Positions 16,201 to 24,436 of a stretch of 64,000 nt of DNA are shown here, in pieces. The DNA comes from Parapedobacter lycopersici (GTDB lineage Bacteria; Bacteroidota; Bacteroidia; Sphingobacteriales; Sphingobacteriaceae). Under the pieces are notes generated by a model. That model was not told the origin of the DNA and did no database searches. It was given only the letters and a program-made list of their open reading frames with translations. The stretch is taken from positions 186,001 to 250,000 of the forward strand of contig NZ_JAMSLW010000002.1 of NCBI RefSeq assembly GCF_024643285.1, written 5' to 3'. Position numbers and translations under genes: made by a program. Positions within the stretch are counted from its first letter, which is position 1. Every line of letters starts with the position of its first letter.

Positions 16201-16788
16201 TTATCCGATACGCACAGCCAGCTCCTTACCGTACATCATCTTCCGCAGGTTGTTAAGCGCATAACGCATCCGGCCCAATGCCGTATTAATGCTTACCTCC
16301 GTGACGTCGGCAATTTCCTTAAAGCTCATTTCGCCATAATGCCGCATAATAAGCACTTCCTTCTGGTCGTCGGGGAGCAGCTGGATCATTTTGCGCAGGT
16401 CCTTATAGGTCTGTTCGCGGATCATCCGGCTTTCCATGCTTTCATCAGCAAAATGGAGAATATCAAAAATATCAAACCCATCGGCATTCACTATGGTGGG
16501 TGCGCGCCGTTCCTTCCGGTAGTGGTCAATAACCAGGTTGTGTGCGATGCGCACCACCCAGGGCAAAAATTTTCCCTCGTCATTATACCGGCCCTCCCGG
16601 AGGGTGTTGATCACTTTGATAAACGTATCCTGGAAAATATCCTCAGCCAGGTATTCGTCCTTTACCAGTAAATAAATGGATGTGTAGATCTTGGATTTAT
16701 ATCGGTCTATCAAGCCCTCTAATCCCGCTTCGTTACCAGACACATAAAGCCGGATAAGCTCCCGGTCTGTCTTTTGTTCAAGCTTCAT
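16201..16788 (-). CDS. ECF-type RNA polymerase sigma factor
   Basis: A 195-residue sigma-70 family protein of ECF size, starting at the ATG at 16788 (MKLEQKTDRELIRLY); an upstream start adds 12 basic residues and is less likely. Region 2 is clear (YLLVKDEYLAEDIFQDTFIKVI, FLPWVVRIAHNLVIDHYRK), and so is region 4 (LPDDQKEVLIMRHYGEMSFKEIADV, INTALGRMRYALNNLRK). No anti-sigma gene is adjacent: it is convergent to the 2H phosphoesterase gene and downstream of glyA. Stand-alone ECF factors of this type are common in Sphingobacteria; the regulon is unknown. Confidence 0.93.
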   Translation of the reverse strand: MKLEQKTDRELIRLYVSGNEAGLEGLIDRYKSKIYTSIYLLVKDEYLAEDIFQDTFIKVINTLREGRYNDEGKFLPWVVRIAHNLVIDHYRKERRAPTIVNADGFDIFDILHFADESMESRMIREQTYKDLRKMIQLLPDDQKEVLIMRHYGEMSFKEIADVTEVSINTALGRMRYALNNLRKMMYGKELAVRIG

Positions 16789-16974
16789 ATACGCTACTTT
16801 TCGCCTTTTTACTATTTTCAACAAATAAGTAATTCTTCTCTTGTAGTCGTATTTTCTATATGCGCTCTCCTATGGTTTTGGGGTTAAAAGTTCACCTGTG
16901 CACTCCAATGCTTTTCAAAGCAAAGGAAAATTTTCAGAAAATCAAAGGCTTTATTGATTTTTAACTTTTGAAAA

Positions 16975-17013
16975 CCCCCTGGATTTCGCGGTGAACTGCA
17001 AAAAGCCAGGGGG
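16975..17013 (-). terminator. glyA transcription terminator
   Basis: Arms CCCCCTGG (16975-16982) and CCAGGGGG (17006-17013) pair. On the minus strand, just past the glyA stop codon, the stem is followed by TTTTC. It separates glyA from the sigma-factor gene. Confidence 0.75.
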
Positions 17014-17029
17014 CTATTGGGGCACGTGG

Positions 17030-18301
17030 CTATTTATACAGCGGGTACCGCGCCATCATGTCTTTTACTTTATTGTGGATCTTCTGCAATGCGGCATCGT
17101 CGTCATGCTTCAGTAGGGCCACGTCGATAAACTCGGCAATTTCCAGCATTTCCGATTCCTTGACGCCCCGCGTGGTGATAGCGGCCGTACCCAGGCGGAT
17201 TCCAGAAGTAACAAATGGTGACCGGTCGTCAAAGGGCACCATGTTCTTGTTGGTGGTAATCCCTGCTTTGCCAAGCGCAGCTTCCGCAGCTTTGCCGCTG
17301 ATGCCCTTGTTCCGCAGATCTATCAGCATCAGGTGATTGTCGGTGCCGCCGGAAATCAGGTCGTATCCCTTATCGATGAATACCTGTGCCAGCACTGCCG
17401 CATTTTTCTTCACCTGTACAATATATTCCATGTATTCATCGCTCAGAGCTTCTCCAAAAGCAATTGCCTTAGCTGCGATGATGTGTTCCAGCGGTCCACC
17501 CTGTGTGCCCGGGAAAACAGCCAGGTCAAGCAGGGATGTGATGCTGCGGGTTTCCCCTTTGGGTGTTTTGATTCCCCATGGATTTTCAAAATCCTTACCC
17601 ACCATCAGCAGGCCCCCACGCGGGCCGCGCAGGGTCTTATGGGTGGTAGTTGATACGATATGGCAATGTGGCAGCGGATCCGTAAGCAATCCCCGGGCAA
17701 TCAGGCCGGCGGGATGTGAGATATCAGCCACCAGCAAAGCGCCGATCTCATCGGCCACACGGCGGATAAATGCATAGTCCCAATCGCGTGAATATGCCGA
17801 AGCACCACATATGATTACCTTCGGTTTTTCCCGCAGCGCGGTTTCCTCCAGCTGCTTATAGTCGATCAGTCCGGTTTCTTTATCTACACCGTAAAAAAAC
17901 GGCTGGTATAATTTACCAGAGAAATTGACCGGCGAACCATGGGTCAGGTGCCCGCCGTGCGAAAGGTCAAAACCCAGGATCTTATCTCCCGGATTCAGGA
18001 TCGCCAGAAACATCGCGGCATTGGCCTGTGCGCCCGAATGCGGCTGTACGTTCACCCATTCCGCATTGAAAAGCTGCTTCGCCCGTTCAATGGCAAGATT
18101 TTCTACCTCGTCAACCACCTCACAACCGCCGTAATAGCGCTTGCCGGGTTGCCCTTCGGCATATTTATTGGTCAGCACCGAACCGGCGGCCTCCATTACC
18201 TGTTTACTCACGAAATTCTCCGATGCAATGAGTTCAATGCCCTCCTCCTGGCGTTTGAGCTCCTGATCAATCAGATTGAAGATGGTTGTGTCCCTTTTCA
18301 T
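17030..18301 (-). CDS. glyA: Serine hydroxymethyltransferase
   Basis: A 423-residue PLP enzyme that converts serine plus tetrahydrofolate to glycine plus 5,10-methylene-THF, the main source of one-carbon units. The PLP lysine is in [14 protein letters not shown] (Lys222). Other SHMT landmarks are [37 protein letters not shown], and [12 protein letters not shown]. Length and start are standard. It is transcribed alone between a -7 box (18341-18348) and a hairpin terminator. Confidence 0.98.
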   Translation of the reverse strand: MKRDTTIFNLIDQELKRQEEGIELIASENFVSKQVMEAAGSVLTNKYAEGQPGKRYYGGCEVVDEVENLAIERAKQLFNAEWVNVQPHSGAQANAAMFLAILNPGDKILGFDLSHGGHLTHGSPVNFSGKLYQPFFYGVDKETGLIDYKQLEETALREKPKVIICGASAYSRDWDYAFIRRVADEIGALLVADISHPAGLIARGLLTDPLPHCHIVSTTTHKTLRGPRGGLLMVGKDFENPWGIKTPKGETRSITSLLDLAVFPGTQGGPLEHIIAAKAIAFGEALSDEYMEYIVQVKKNAAVLAQVFIDKGYDLISGGTDNHLMLIDLRNKGISGKAAEAALGKAGITTNKNMVPFDDRSPFVTSGIRLGTAAITTRGVKESEMLEIAEFIDVALLKHDDDAALQKIHNKVKDMMARYPLYK

Positions 18302-18340
18302 TATGGTGTTAAAGAAAAAATAAATAACTTAAAAGTTGCG

Positions 18341-18348
18341 CAAAGATA
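18341..18348 (-). promoter_or_regulatory. Bacteroidota -7 box TATCTTTG for glyA
   Basis: Minus-strand TATCTTTG, a full TAnnTTTG match, ends 39 nt before the glyA start. No convincing -33 TTTG is visible. Confidence 0.55.
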
Positions 18349-18385
18349 TGATTTTGAACTCAATATTAATAGTTCATCCGCACCA

Positions 18386-18913
18386 TTATTCCGGCAATTC
18401 GTTTTTTATTATCCCAAGGGCGGTTCGGTATGGATCGTCCTCAAGCTGTGAAAGATGCGAGAGTATCGTTGTGCTGAGTTCCTTGGCAGAAGACGTGTCC
18501 GGCAAACCCGCCACAGCGTTGCGGATCAGGGCTACTGTCTGGTCTTTGAGCTGCCGGGTGACGCCCCATGCGCGGTCGCTCACATACAGTTGCTGGGTGA
18601 TGTTATGTTCGTACTCCGAACGGATTTCCCGCAGCAGCAGCTGGTGGAAATCCGCTGCGCTGAGCTGCGGTTCATGCAGCCGTACAACGAGGTTGACCGG
18701 ATTGATCCGCTCGACGAAAAGTACAATGCGTTCATAGGCCTGCAACCGGAGCGGCAGCAATTCCTTTTTGGTCTCGCGCTTCAGTTCCAGCATCTTCAAC
18801 CGGAAAACATGCTGGTTGTAGCGTGGCCAGTATATCCAGTAAGCCGCACCGAGCACCAAACTGCCGGCCAGCGTATATTTTATAAGGTCGATAAAAAATG
18901 CGGCGATGTCCAT
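18386..18913 (-). CDS. Conserved single-pass membrane protein of unknown function
   Basis: A 175-residue protein starting at the ATG at 18913 (MDIAAFFIDLIKYTLAG); a longer frame exists, but its start would lie in the divergent promoter region. One N-terminal membrane helix (about 10-28, TLAGSLVLGAAYWIYW) is followed by a charged, helical cytoplasmic domain (RLKMLELKRETKKELLPLRLQAYERIVLFVERI). It resembles a family of uncharacterised Bacteroidota proteins (DUF7935-like, from memory). It is divergent from the Fe-S carrier gene. No function is proposed. Confidence 0.75.
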   Translation of the reverse strand: MDIAAFFIDLIKYTLAGSLVLGAAYWIYWPRYNQHVFRLKMLELKRETKKELLPLRLQAYERIVLFVERINPVNLVVRLHEPQLSAADFHQLLLREIRSEYEHNITQQLYVSDRAWGVTRQLKDQTVALIRNAVAGLPDTSSAKELSTTILSHLSQLEDDPYRTALGIIKNELPE

Positions 18914-18984
18914 TATCCGTTCAGTTTCTTTTGTTTGCAGAACGTAAAAATCCACAAACTCACACAAAAGTGGGCATTTTTATG

Positions 18985-18992
18985 TAATTTTG
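18985..18992 (+). promoter_or_regulatory. Bacteroidota -7 box TAATTTTG for the Fe-S carrier gene
   Basis: TAATTTTG matches TAnnTTTG, 29 nt before the ATG at 19022. Confidence 0.5.
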
Positions 18993-19021
18993 TATGAATA
19001 TAATTTAAACAGGCCAGTGAT

Positions 19022-19375
19022 ATGAGTACAGCAACATTGACATCGCCGGCACCCTTGACCATAACGGAGGGCGCCATTAACGAACTCAAAAAGCTGAAAG
19101 AGCAACAGGAAATTTCAGATGACTTTGGTCTGCGCGTCGGCGTGGAAGGCGGTGGATGTGCAGGGATGAACTACATCCTCGGGTTTGATCAAAAGAAAGA
19201 CGGTGACTCCGAATACGACATTTCGGGAGTCCGGATATTCATGAACAAGGCACATGGGTTATACCTGGCCGGAATGGAAATCGACTTCAAAAACGGCCTT
19301 GATGCCCGCGGATTTATATTCAACAATCCCAATGCCAGCAGCACCTGCGGATGCGGGTCATCATTTTCAGCGTAA
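19022..19375 (+). CDS. A-type iron-sulfur cluster carrier (IscA/SufA/ErpA family)
   Basis: A 117-residue protein with the three conserved cysteines of A-type carriers: Cys46 in GGGCAGMNY, and Cys109 and Cys111 in the C-terminal CGCGSSF. These hold a Fe-S cluster that is passed to apo-enzymes. Length is typical. It stands alone, away from any suf or isc operon in this window, with its own promoter and an unusual 11-bp repeat element directly downstream. Which of IscA, SufA or ErpA it replaces cannot be told from sequence. Confidence 0.95.
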   Translation: MSTATLTSPAPLTITEGAINELKKLKEQQEISDDFGLRVGVEGGGCAGMNYILGFDQKKDGDSEYDISGVRIFMNKAHGLYLAGMEIDFKNGLDARGFIFNNPNASSTCGCGSSFSA

Positions 19376-19470
19376 CCGGCTGCGGGCACACCTATTGCAA
19401 CCCCCGGCAAGCGGACAGTAAAGGGTGCCGTTCCATCCTGGCATAGCGGCAAACCCGGACTCCGTTTCAC

Positions 19471-19718
19471 CTTTCTTCGGCATTTATTCGATACTTATTC
19501 GGATTTACTTCGTTCCTGCTCCGGGATTTCCTCGACATGGCTTCGGAAGTCCTTCGCAGGTGTTCGGAATGCAATGCATTGCACGCCGAATAGCCCCGAA
19601 GCGCACTCGAAGAAGTCTCGAAGCCGTGTCGAACAGCACTCGAACAAGCCTCGAAGCAGGGTCGAACAGCACCCGAACAAGTCCCGAAGCGCACTCGAAC
19701 ACCTGTCGAATAACATCG
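19471..19718. repeat. Inverted array of 11-bp units around a palindromic core
   Basis: CG steps occur every 11 bp on both sides of the palindrome GCAATGCATTGC (19571-19582). Left of it the units read nnnTTCGnnnn, with CG at 19478, 19489, 19500, 19511, 19522, 19533, 19544, 19555 and 19565. Right of it they are inverted, YCGAA, with CG at 19587, 19597, 19608, 19619, 19630, 19641, 19652, 19663, 19674, 19685, 19696 and 19707. The first nine pairs are exact mirror images about 19576.5, including the single 10-bp step on each side. The sequence between the CG positions varies, so spacing and orientation are conserved more than sequence. On the right, units such as TCTCGAAGCCG, TGTCGAACAGC and ACTCGAACAAG also form 33-bp higher-order repeats. 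Confidence 0.85.
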
Positions 19719-19796
19719 GGGGAAAATAATGAGGGAAAGGTCGTTACCCGGCCTGCCACATCCACCGGACAGCTTCCAGTTTTCATGCAAATTCGT

Positions 19797-19804
19797 TATC
19801 TTTG
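19797..19804 (+). promoter_or_regulatory. Bacteroidota -7 box TATCTTTG for ileS
   Basis: TATCTTTG matches TAnnTTTG. It implies a leader of about 85 nt before the ileS ATG at 19896, longer than for most genes here, and leaves room for leader regulation. No T-box-like structure was recognised. Confidence 0.5.
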
Positions 19805-19895
19805 CATCCTCATTTTATTAGCGTAATTGTTTTTAATGCGATAAATCCATCCGGTCAGCCGGCGCTGACACGTGGTTTTGTAGACAACGATAGCG

Positions 19896-22800
19896 ATGTA
19901 CAAGGAATATAAGCAACTGAATCTGCCCGAAATCGGCAGGGAAATACTGGAACGCTGGCAAACGGAGGATATTTTCGGGAAAAGTATCCGCAACCGGCCG
20001 GCCGACAAGCCTTATACGTTTTACGAAGGTCCCCCCTCTGCCAATGGCATGCCGGGGATACATCACGTGATGGCCCGTGCAATCAAAGATATTTTCTGTC
20101 GCTACAAAACACTCAAGGGCTACCAGGTAAAGCGTAAAGGCGGCTGGGATACCCACGGGCTGCCCATTGAGCTTGCCGTGGAAAAAACACTGGGCATTAC
20201 CAAGGAAGATATCGGTAAAAAAATATCCGTGGCCGATTACAATGCGGCATGCCGTAAGGAGGTGATGAAATATACGGACGTGTGGAACGACCTCACGGAA
20301 AAAATGGGGTATTGGGTAGATCTCGAACATCCTTACATCACCTACAAAACCGAATACATCGAAACCCTGTGGTGGATACTCAAGGAACTACATAAAAAAG
20401 GACTGCTATATAAGGGCTATACCATCCAGCCCTATTCACCGGCGGCGGGTACCGGTTTGAGTTCGCACGAACTCAACCAGCCGGGAACCTACAAGCAGCT
20501 TAAGGACACGACCATCGTGGCGGAATTCCGCATTAAAAAGGATCAGGTTCACCCAGCCATGGGCACCCTGTTTGAAGACGAAAATGAGGATACCGCGTTT
20601 CTGGCCTGGACGACCACGCCCTGGACATTGCCGGCGAACAGTGCGCTGGTGGTGGGCAATACCATCCGCTACGTAAAGATCCGCACGTTCAATCCCTATA
20701 CGTTTGAACCGGTCAGCGTGGTACTGGCCAAGGACCTGGTGGGTAAATTCTTCAAACCGGAAGGCCAGCATGCTGCCTTCCAGGATTACCAGCATGGCGA
20801 TAAGTTAATCCCCTGGGAAATCCGTGCGGAATTTTCGGGCAGTGAGCTGCTGAACCTCCGTTATCACCAGCTGATGCCCTATGTTACCAATGCCGACCTG
20901 GAAGCCAATGCCTTCCGGGTGATTGCAGGCGATTTTGTGACGACAGAAGACGGAACGGGTATTGTGCATTCATCGGCCACATTCGGGGCGGATGACTTCC
21001 GTGTAAGCAGGGAAAACGGGATACCGGGTGTATTTGTAAAAGATGAAAATGGCAAAGACGTGCCCATCGTCGATAAGCGCGGCAGGTTTGTCAGGGAGAT
21101 CGGCGAATTCGGCGGCAGGTTTGTCAAGGAAGAATATTACGACGATGCGACGCGGGCCGGTGCCGATTTCAAATCCACCGACGTGTTGATCGCTATCAAA
21201 CTCAAGGAGGAAAACAAAGCCTTTGAGGTTAAGAAATACGAGCACAGCTATCCGCACTGCTGGCGCACAGACAAGCCGGTACTTTATTATCCGCTGGACA
21301 GCTGGTTTATCCGCACCACCGCCGTTAAGGATGAGCTGGTAGCCTTAAACAAAACCATCAACTGGAAGCCCGAAGCCACCGGCACGGGCCGTTTCGGCAA
21401 CTGGCTGGAGAACCTGGTCGACTGGAACCTCTCCCGCTCACGGTACTGGGGCACACCGCTCCCGATCTGGCGGAGCGAGGACGAAAACGAGGAAATCTGT
21501 ATCGGCTCGATCGACGAGCTGAAAGCACATATCGAGCGCAGCCTCGCTTCCACGGTGCTGGCCGAAACCGAAAAAGAAAAACTGCGGGATTACCTCAGCA
21601 GGTTCGGCACAGACCAGCTGGATCTGCATCGCCCGTACGTAGACGACCTGGTACTTGTATCAGACGGCGGCCAGAAACTGTTCCGTGAACCGGACCTGAT
21701 CGACGTATGGTTCGACAGTGGCGCCATGCCGTTTGCGCAATGGGGGCTCGACAAGGAAAAGCTGGCTGCCGGCAGCGATACACCGTTTAACGCTGGGTTT
21801 GAAGACGCGTATCCGGCAGATTTCATTGCCGAGGGCGTAGACCAGACCCGGGGATGGTTTTTCACCCTGCACGCCATATCCACCATGCTCCGCGGATCCG
21901 TGGCCTTCCGGAATGTGGTATCCAACGGGCTGGTACTGGACAAGAATGGCAACAAAATGTCCAAACGGCTGGGAAATGCGGTGGACCCCTTTACTACCAT
22001 TGAAAAACACAGCGCCGACGCTACCAGGTGGTACATGATCTCCAATGCGTCGCCCTGGGATAACCTGAAATTTAACGAAGAAGGCCTGGATGAAGTCCGC
22101 CGTAAGTTTTTCGGCACCCTGTACAACACCTATGCCTTTTTTGCCCTGTACGCCAACATCGATAAATTCACCTATAAAGAAGCAGACGTGCCGGCGGCGG
22201 CACGCCCCGAAATCGACCGGTGGATTCTCTCGTTGCTGAATAGCCTGACCCGGGAGGTTGACGGATACTATGCGGATTTTGAACCGACACGGGCGGCACG
22301 TGCCATCCAGGCATTTGTTGATGAACACCTGAGTAACTGGTATGTACGGCTGTGCCGCAGGCGCTTCTGGAAAGGCGAATACAGTGAAGATAAGATTTCT
22401 GCTTACCAGACGCTGTATACCTGCCTGGATACCGTTGCCAAGCTGATGTCACCGATCGCACCGTTCTTCAGCGACCGCCTGTACCTGGACCTGGACGCGG
22501 TTACCGGAAAAAACACGGCAGCATCCGTTCACCTGACCGATTTCCCGGCGTATCATGCCGAGCTGGTCGACAAGGGACTGGAAGCGCAGATGAGCCTTGC
22601 ACAGGACATCTCTTCACTGGTGCTTTCGCTACGCAAGAAAACGGGCATCAATGTAAGGCAGCCACTCAACAAGATCCTCCTGCCGGTGCTGGACGATCAG
22701 TTCCGGGAGCATGTAACACACGTTAAGGAACTGATTTTATCGGAAACCAACATCAAGGCCATCGAATTCATTACCGATACATCCGGTATCATCAAAAAGA

Positions 22801-23309
22801 AAATAAAACCGAATTTCAAGACGCTTGGACCCAAAGTGGGCAAAGACATGAAAACGGTAGCCAGCGCCATTCAATCACTCAGCGCTGCGGAAATCGCCGT
22901 ACTTGAACAGGAAGGAGCCATCGCGCTGCCCAACACCCCTTACACCGTACAGGCTTCCGACGTGGAAATCATCGCAGAGGACGTAGCCGGCTGGCAGGTG
23001 GCCAACTTAGGCAAACTCACGGTAGCGCTGGATATCAACATGACTCCCGAATTAAAAAGCGAGGGAATCTCCCGTGAACTCGTCAACCGGATACAGAACC
23101 TGCGCAAGGAACGCGGGCTGGAAGTAACCGACCGGATAGCGGTGCGGGCAAGCAATATCCCCGAAATCACCGAGGCAGCAACGGCGAATTTATCTTATAT
23201 TCGTACCGAGATCTTGGCAGACTCTTTGCTATTCGAGGATGACCTCCCTTCAGGAGATACCGTAGCAATCGGGGAGCAGGAATTAAATGTATTAATTGAA
23301 AAAGTGTAA
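19896..23309 (+). CDS. ileS: Isoleucyl-tRNA synthetase, IleRS2 type with GIHH in place of HIGH
   Basis: A 1137-residue class I synthetase that charges tRNA-Ile. The catalytic HUP core is split by a CP1 editing domain (about 200-400, with WTTTPWTLPAN). KMSKR is at 687-691, and an anticodon-binding domain and a long C-terminal extension follow. The first signature motif reads SANGMPGIHHVMAR: Gly54-Ile55-His56-His57 instead of HxGH. The length, the lack of a C-terminal zinc-finger cysteine cluster and this GxHH order match the eukaryote-like IleRS2 class. In published work the swapped motif goes with very strong mupirocin resistance. It is the only ileS in the window. Three bases separate it from the DksA-like gene, so the two are probably co-transcribed. 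Confidence 0.97.
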   Translation: MYKEYKQLNLPEIGREILERWQTEDIFGKSIRNRPADKPYTFYEGPPSANGMPGIHHVMARAIKDIFCRYKTLKGYQVKRKGGWDTHGLPIELAVEKTLGITKEDIGKKISVADYNAACRKEVMKYTDVWNDLTEKMGYWVDLEHPYITYKTEYIETLWWILKELHKKGLLYKGYTIQPYSPAAGTGLSSHELNQPGTYKQLKDTTIVAEFRIKKDQVHPAMGTLFEDENEDTAFLAWTTTPWTLPANSALVVGNTIRYVKIRTFNPYTFEPVSVVLAKDLVGKFFKPEGQHAAFQDYQHGDKLIPWEIRAEFSGSELLNLRYHQLMPYVTNADLEANAFRVIAGDFVTTEDGTGIVHSSATFGADDFRVSRENGIPGVFVKDENGKDVPIVDKRGRFVREIGEFGGRFVKEEYYDDATRAGADFKSTDVLIAIKLKEENKAFEVKKYEHSYPHCWRTDKPVLYYPLDSWFIRTTAVKDELVALNKTINWKPEATGTGRFGNWLENLVDWNLSRSRYWGTPLPIWRSEDENEEICIGSIDELKAHIERSLASTVLAETEKEKLRDYLSRFGTDQLDLHRPYVDDLVLVSDGGQKLFREPDLIDVWFDSGAMPFAQWGLDKEKLAAGSDTPFNAGFEDAYPADFIAEGVDQTRGWFFTLHAISTMLRGSVAFRNVVSNGLVLDKNGNKMSKRLGNAVDPFTTIEKHSADATRWYMISNASPWDNLKFNEEGLDEVRRKFFGTLYNTYAFFALYANIDKFTYKEADVPAAARPEIDRWILSLLNSLTREVDGYYADFEPTRAARAIQAFVDEHLSNWYVRLCRRRFWKGEYSEDKISAYQTLYTCLDTVAKLMSPIAPFFSDRLYLDLDAVTGKNTAASVHLTDFPAYHAELVDKGLEAQMSLAQDISSLVLSLRKKTGINVRQPLNKILLPVLDDQFREHVTHVKELILSETNIKAIEFITDTSGIIKKKIKPNFKTLGPKVGKDMKTVASAIQSLSAAEIAVLEQEGAIALPNTPYTVQASDVEIIAEDVAGWQVANLGKLTVALDINMTPELKSEGISRELVNRIQNLRKERGLEVTDRIAVRASNIPEITEAATANLSYIRTEILADSLLFEDDLPSGDTVAIGEQELNVLIEKV

Positions 23310-23312
23310 ATT

Positions 23313-23699
23313 ATGGCAAATAGTAGCGAAAAAACACGGTACAGTGATGTGGAGCTCCAGGAATTCAAGGAAATCATTCTGGAAAAACTCCGCATAGCCA
23401 AAGAAGAATTGGCAGCATTGACCAACTCGCTGAACAGCAGTAATGCCAATGGGACTGACGATACGGCAGGTACGTTTAAGACCTTAGAAGATGGTTCGGC
23501 TACCCTGGAAAAAGAGCAGACCAACCAGCTGGCAGCCCGCCAGAAGAAATTCATCGACAACCTGGAGGCTGCATTGGTTCGTATCGAAAATAAGACCTAT
23601 GGCATCTGCCGCGAAACGGGTAAATTAATTCAGAAAGAACGGCTCCGTGCGGTACCGCATACCACGTTAAGCATGGAAGCGAAGATGAAACAGTATTAA
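23313..23699 (+). CDS. DksA/TraR-family protein without the zinc cysteines
   Basis: A 128-residue protein with a long N-terminal coiled coil (about 10-90), then the DksA-type C-terminal motif YGICRETGKLIQKERLRAVP. Classical DksA has four zinc-binding cysteines; here only Cys99 remains, with Glu101 and His116 near the other positions. DksA-like proteins bind the RNA polymerase secondary channel and act with ppGpp; whether this one does is inference. In Bacteroidota such genes commonly sit between ileS and lspA, as here, starting 3 nt after ileS and followed by lspA. Confidence 0.88.
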   Translation: MANSSEKTRYSDVELQEFKEIILEKLRIAKEELAALTNSLNSSNANGTDDTAGTFKTLEDGSATLEKEQTNQLAARQKKFIDNLEAALVRIENKTYGICRETGKLIQKERLRAVPHTTLSMEAKMKQY

Positions 23700-23705
23700 T
23701 AGCCA

Positions 23706-23777
23706 TTAGCTGTTGGCCTATCAGTCGCGGAATCAACCTGCGGCATTGATCGCTAACGGCTAAGTGCGAACCGCTAA
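23706..23777. repeat. 7-bp repeat array with dyad, between DksA-like gene and lspA
   Basis: The 81-bp gap is almost filled by 7-bp spaced units. On the right, GCTAA at 23752, GCTAA at 23759, GCGAA at 23766 and GCTAA at 23773 keep a strict 7-bp step. On the left, TTAGC (23706) and TTGGC (23713) are their inverted form. The outer arms TTAGCTGTTGGC and GCTAACGGCTAA pair at 10 of 12 positions about 23734.5. It may act as an mRNA stem between two co-directional genes; the role is unknown. Confidence 0.6.
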
Positions 23778-23780
23778 ACC

Positions 23781-24431
23781 ATGAAAGGCTATACCAAACC
23801 GCTTATACTCGTTCTGTCTGTCCTGCTGATCGACCAGCTTGTTAAGTTCTGGATCAAGCTCAATATGACACTCGGACAGGAGTATAAAATACTGGGCGAC
23901 TGGTTTATCATCCATTTTACGGAAAATAACGGCATGGCCTTTGGCCTGGAGTTCGGCGGCGAAACCGGCAAACTCGCACTGTCCCTGTTCCGCATCGCGG
24001 CGGTGATCGGCATTGCATACGGCCTGCATTACATGGTCAAAAACAAATACCACAGGGGGTTTATCCTCAATGTGGCATTGATTTTTGCCGGAGCGCTCGG
24101 AAACATCATTGACTCGACCGTCTATGGCATGCTGTTCAGTGAGAGCACCTGGTTTGAGAAAGCCCGGCTGTTTCCGATCGAAGGCGGTTATTCGGGTTTA
24201 TTCCACGGTAAAGTGGTGGATATGCTGTATTTCCCGTTGGTGAAGGGCAATTTCCCTGACTGGTTCCCGATATGGGGCGGGTCTGATTTCCTCTTTTTCA
24301 GACCTGTGTTCAACATTGCCGATTCGGCGATTACCGTTGGTGTAATCCTTATCTTAATTTATCAGAAACGTTATTTCAAGGAAGAGGTTGTGGAGCCGGC
24401 GAGCTACAACAGCGAGGTGGTAGAAGATTAA
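23781..24431 (+). CDS. lspA: Lipoprotein signal peptidase (signal peptidase II)
   Basis: A 216-residue inner-membrane aspartyl protease that removes signal peptides from prolipoproteins after lipid attachment. Four hydrophobic helices are visible. The conserved blocks are FTENNGMAFG, GNIIDS, KVVDMLYF with catalytic Asp147, and PVFNIADSAIT with catalytic Asp181. It is longer than the common 160-170 residues because of an inserted loop between GNIIDS and VVDM (about 112-142) and a polar C-terminal tail, both usual for Bacteroidota. The window encodes several likely clients, such as the DPP III and GH123-like lipoproteins. It is followed 5 nt later by the M28 peptidase gene. Confidence 0.96.
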   Translation: MKGYTKPLILVLSVLLIDQLVKFWIKLNMTLGQEYKILGDWFIIHFTENNGMAFGLEFGGETGKLALSLFRIAAVIGIAYGLHYMVKNKYHRGFILNVALIFAGALGNIIDSTVYGMLFSESTWFEKARLFPIEGGYSGLFHGKVVDMLYFPLVKGNFPDWFPIWGGSDFLFFRPVFNIADSAITVGVILILIYQKRYFKEEVVEPASYNSEVVED

Positions 24432-24436
24432 GACCG

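Larger units (their letters stand above)
19376..19895. other. 520-bp intergenic region with repeat element and ileS promoter
   Basis: No gene is supported here. The stretch holds the inverted array of 11-bp units (19471-19718) and the ileS -7 box (19797-19804). Small open frames across the array give an 11-residue repeating peptide only because 33 bp is three repeat units; I do not regard them as genes. Confidence 0.7.

Noticed and set aside
19495-19790. Open frames over the 11-bp array giving an 11-residue repeating peptide
   Set aside because: The peptide repeat follows from 33 bp being three 11-bp units; the frames differ on the same strand, have no start context and cross the palindrome axis.
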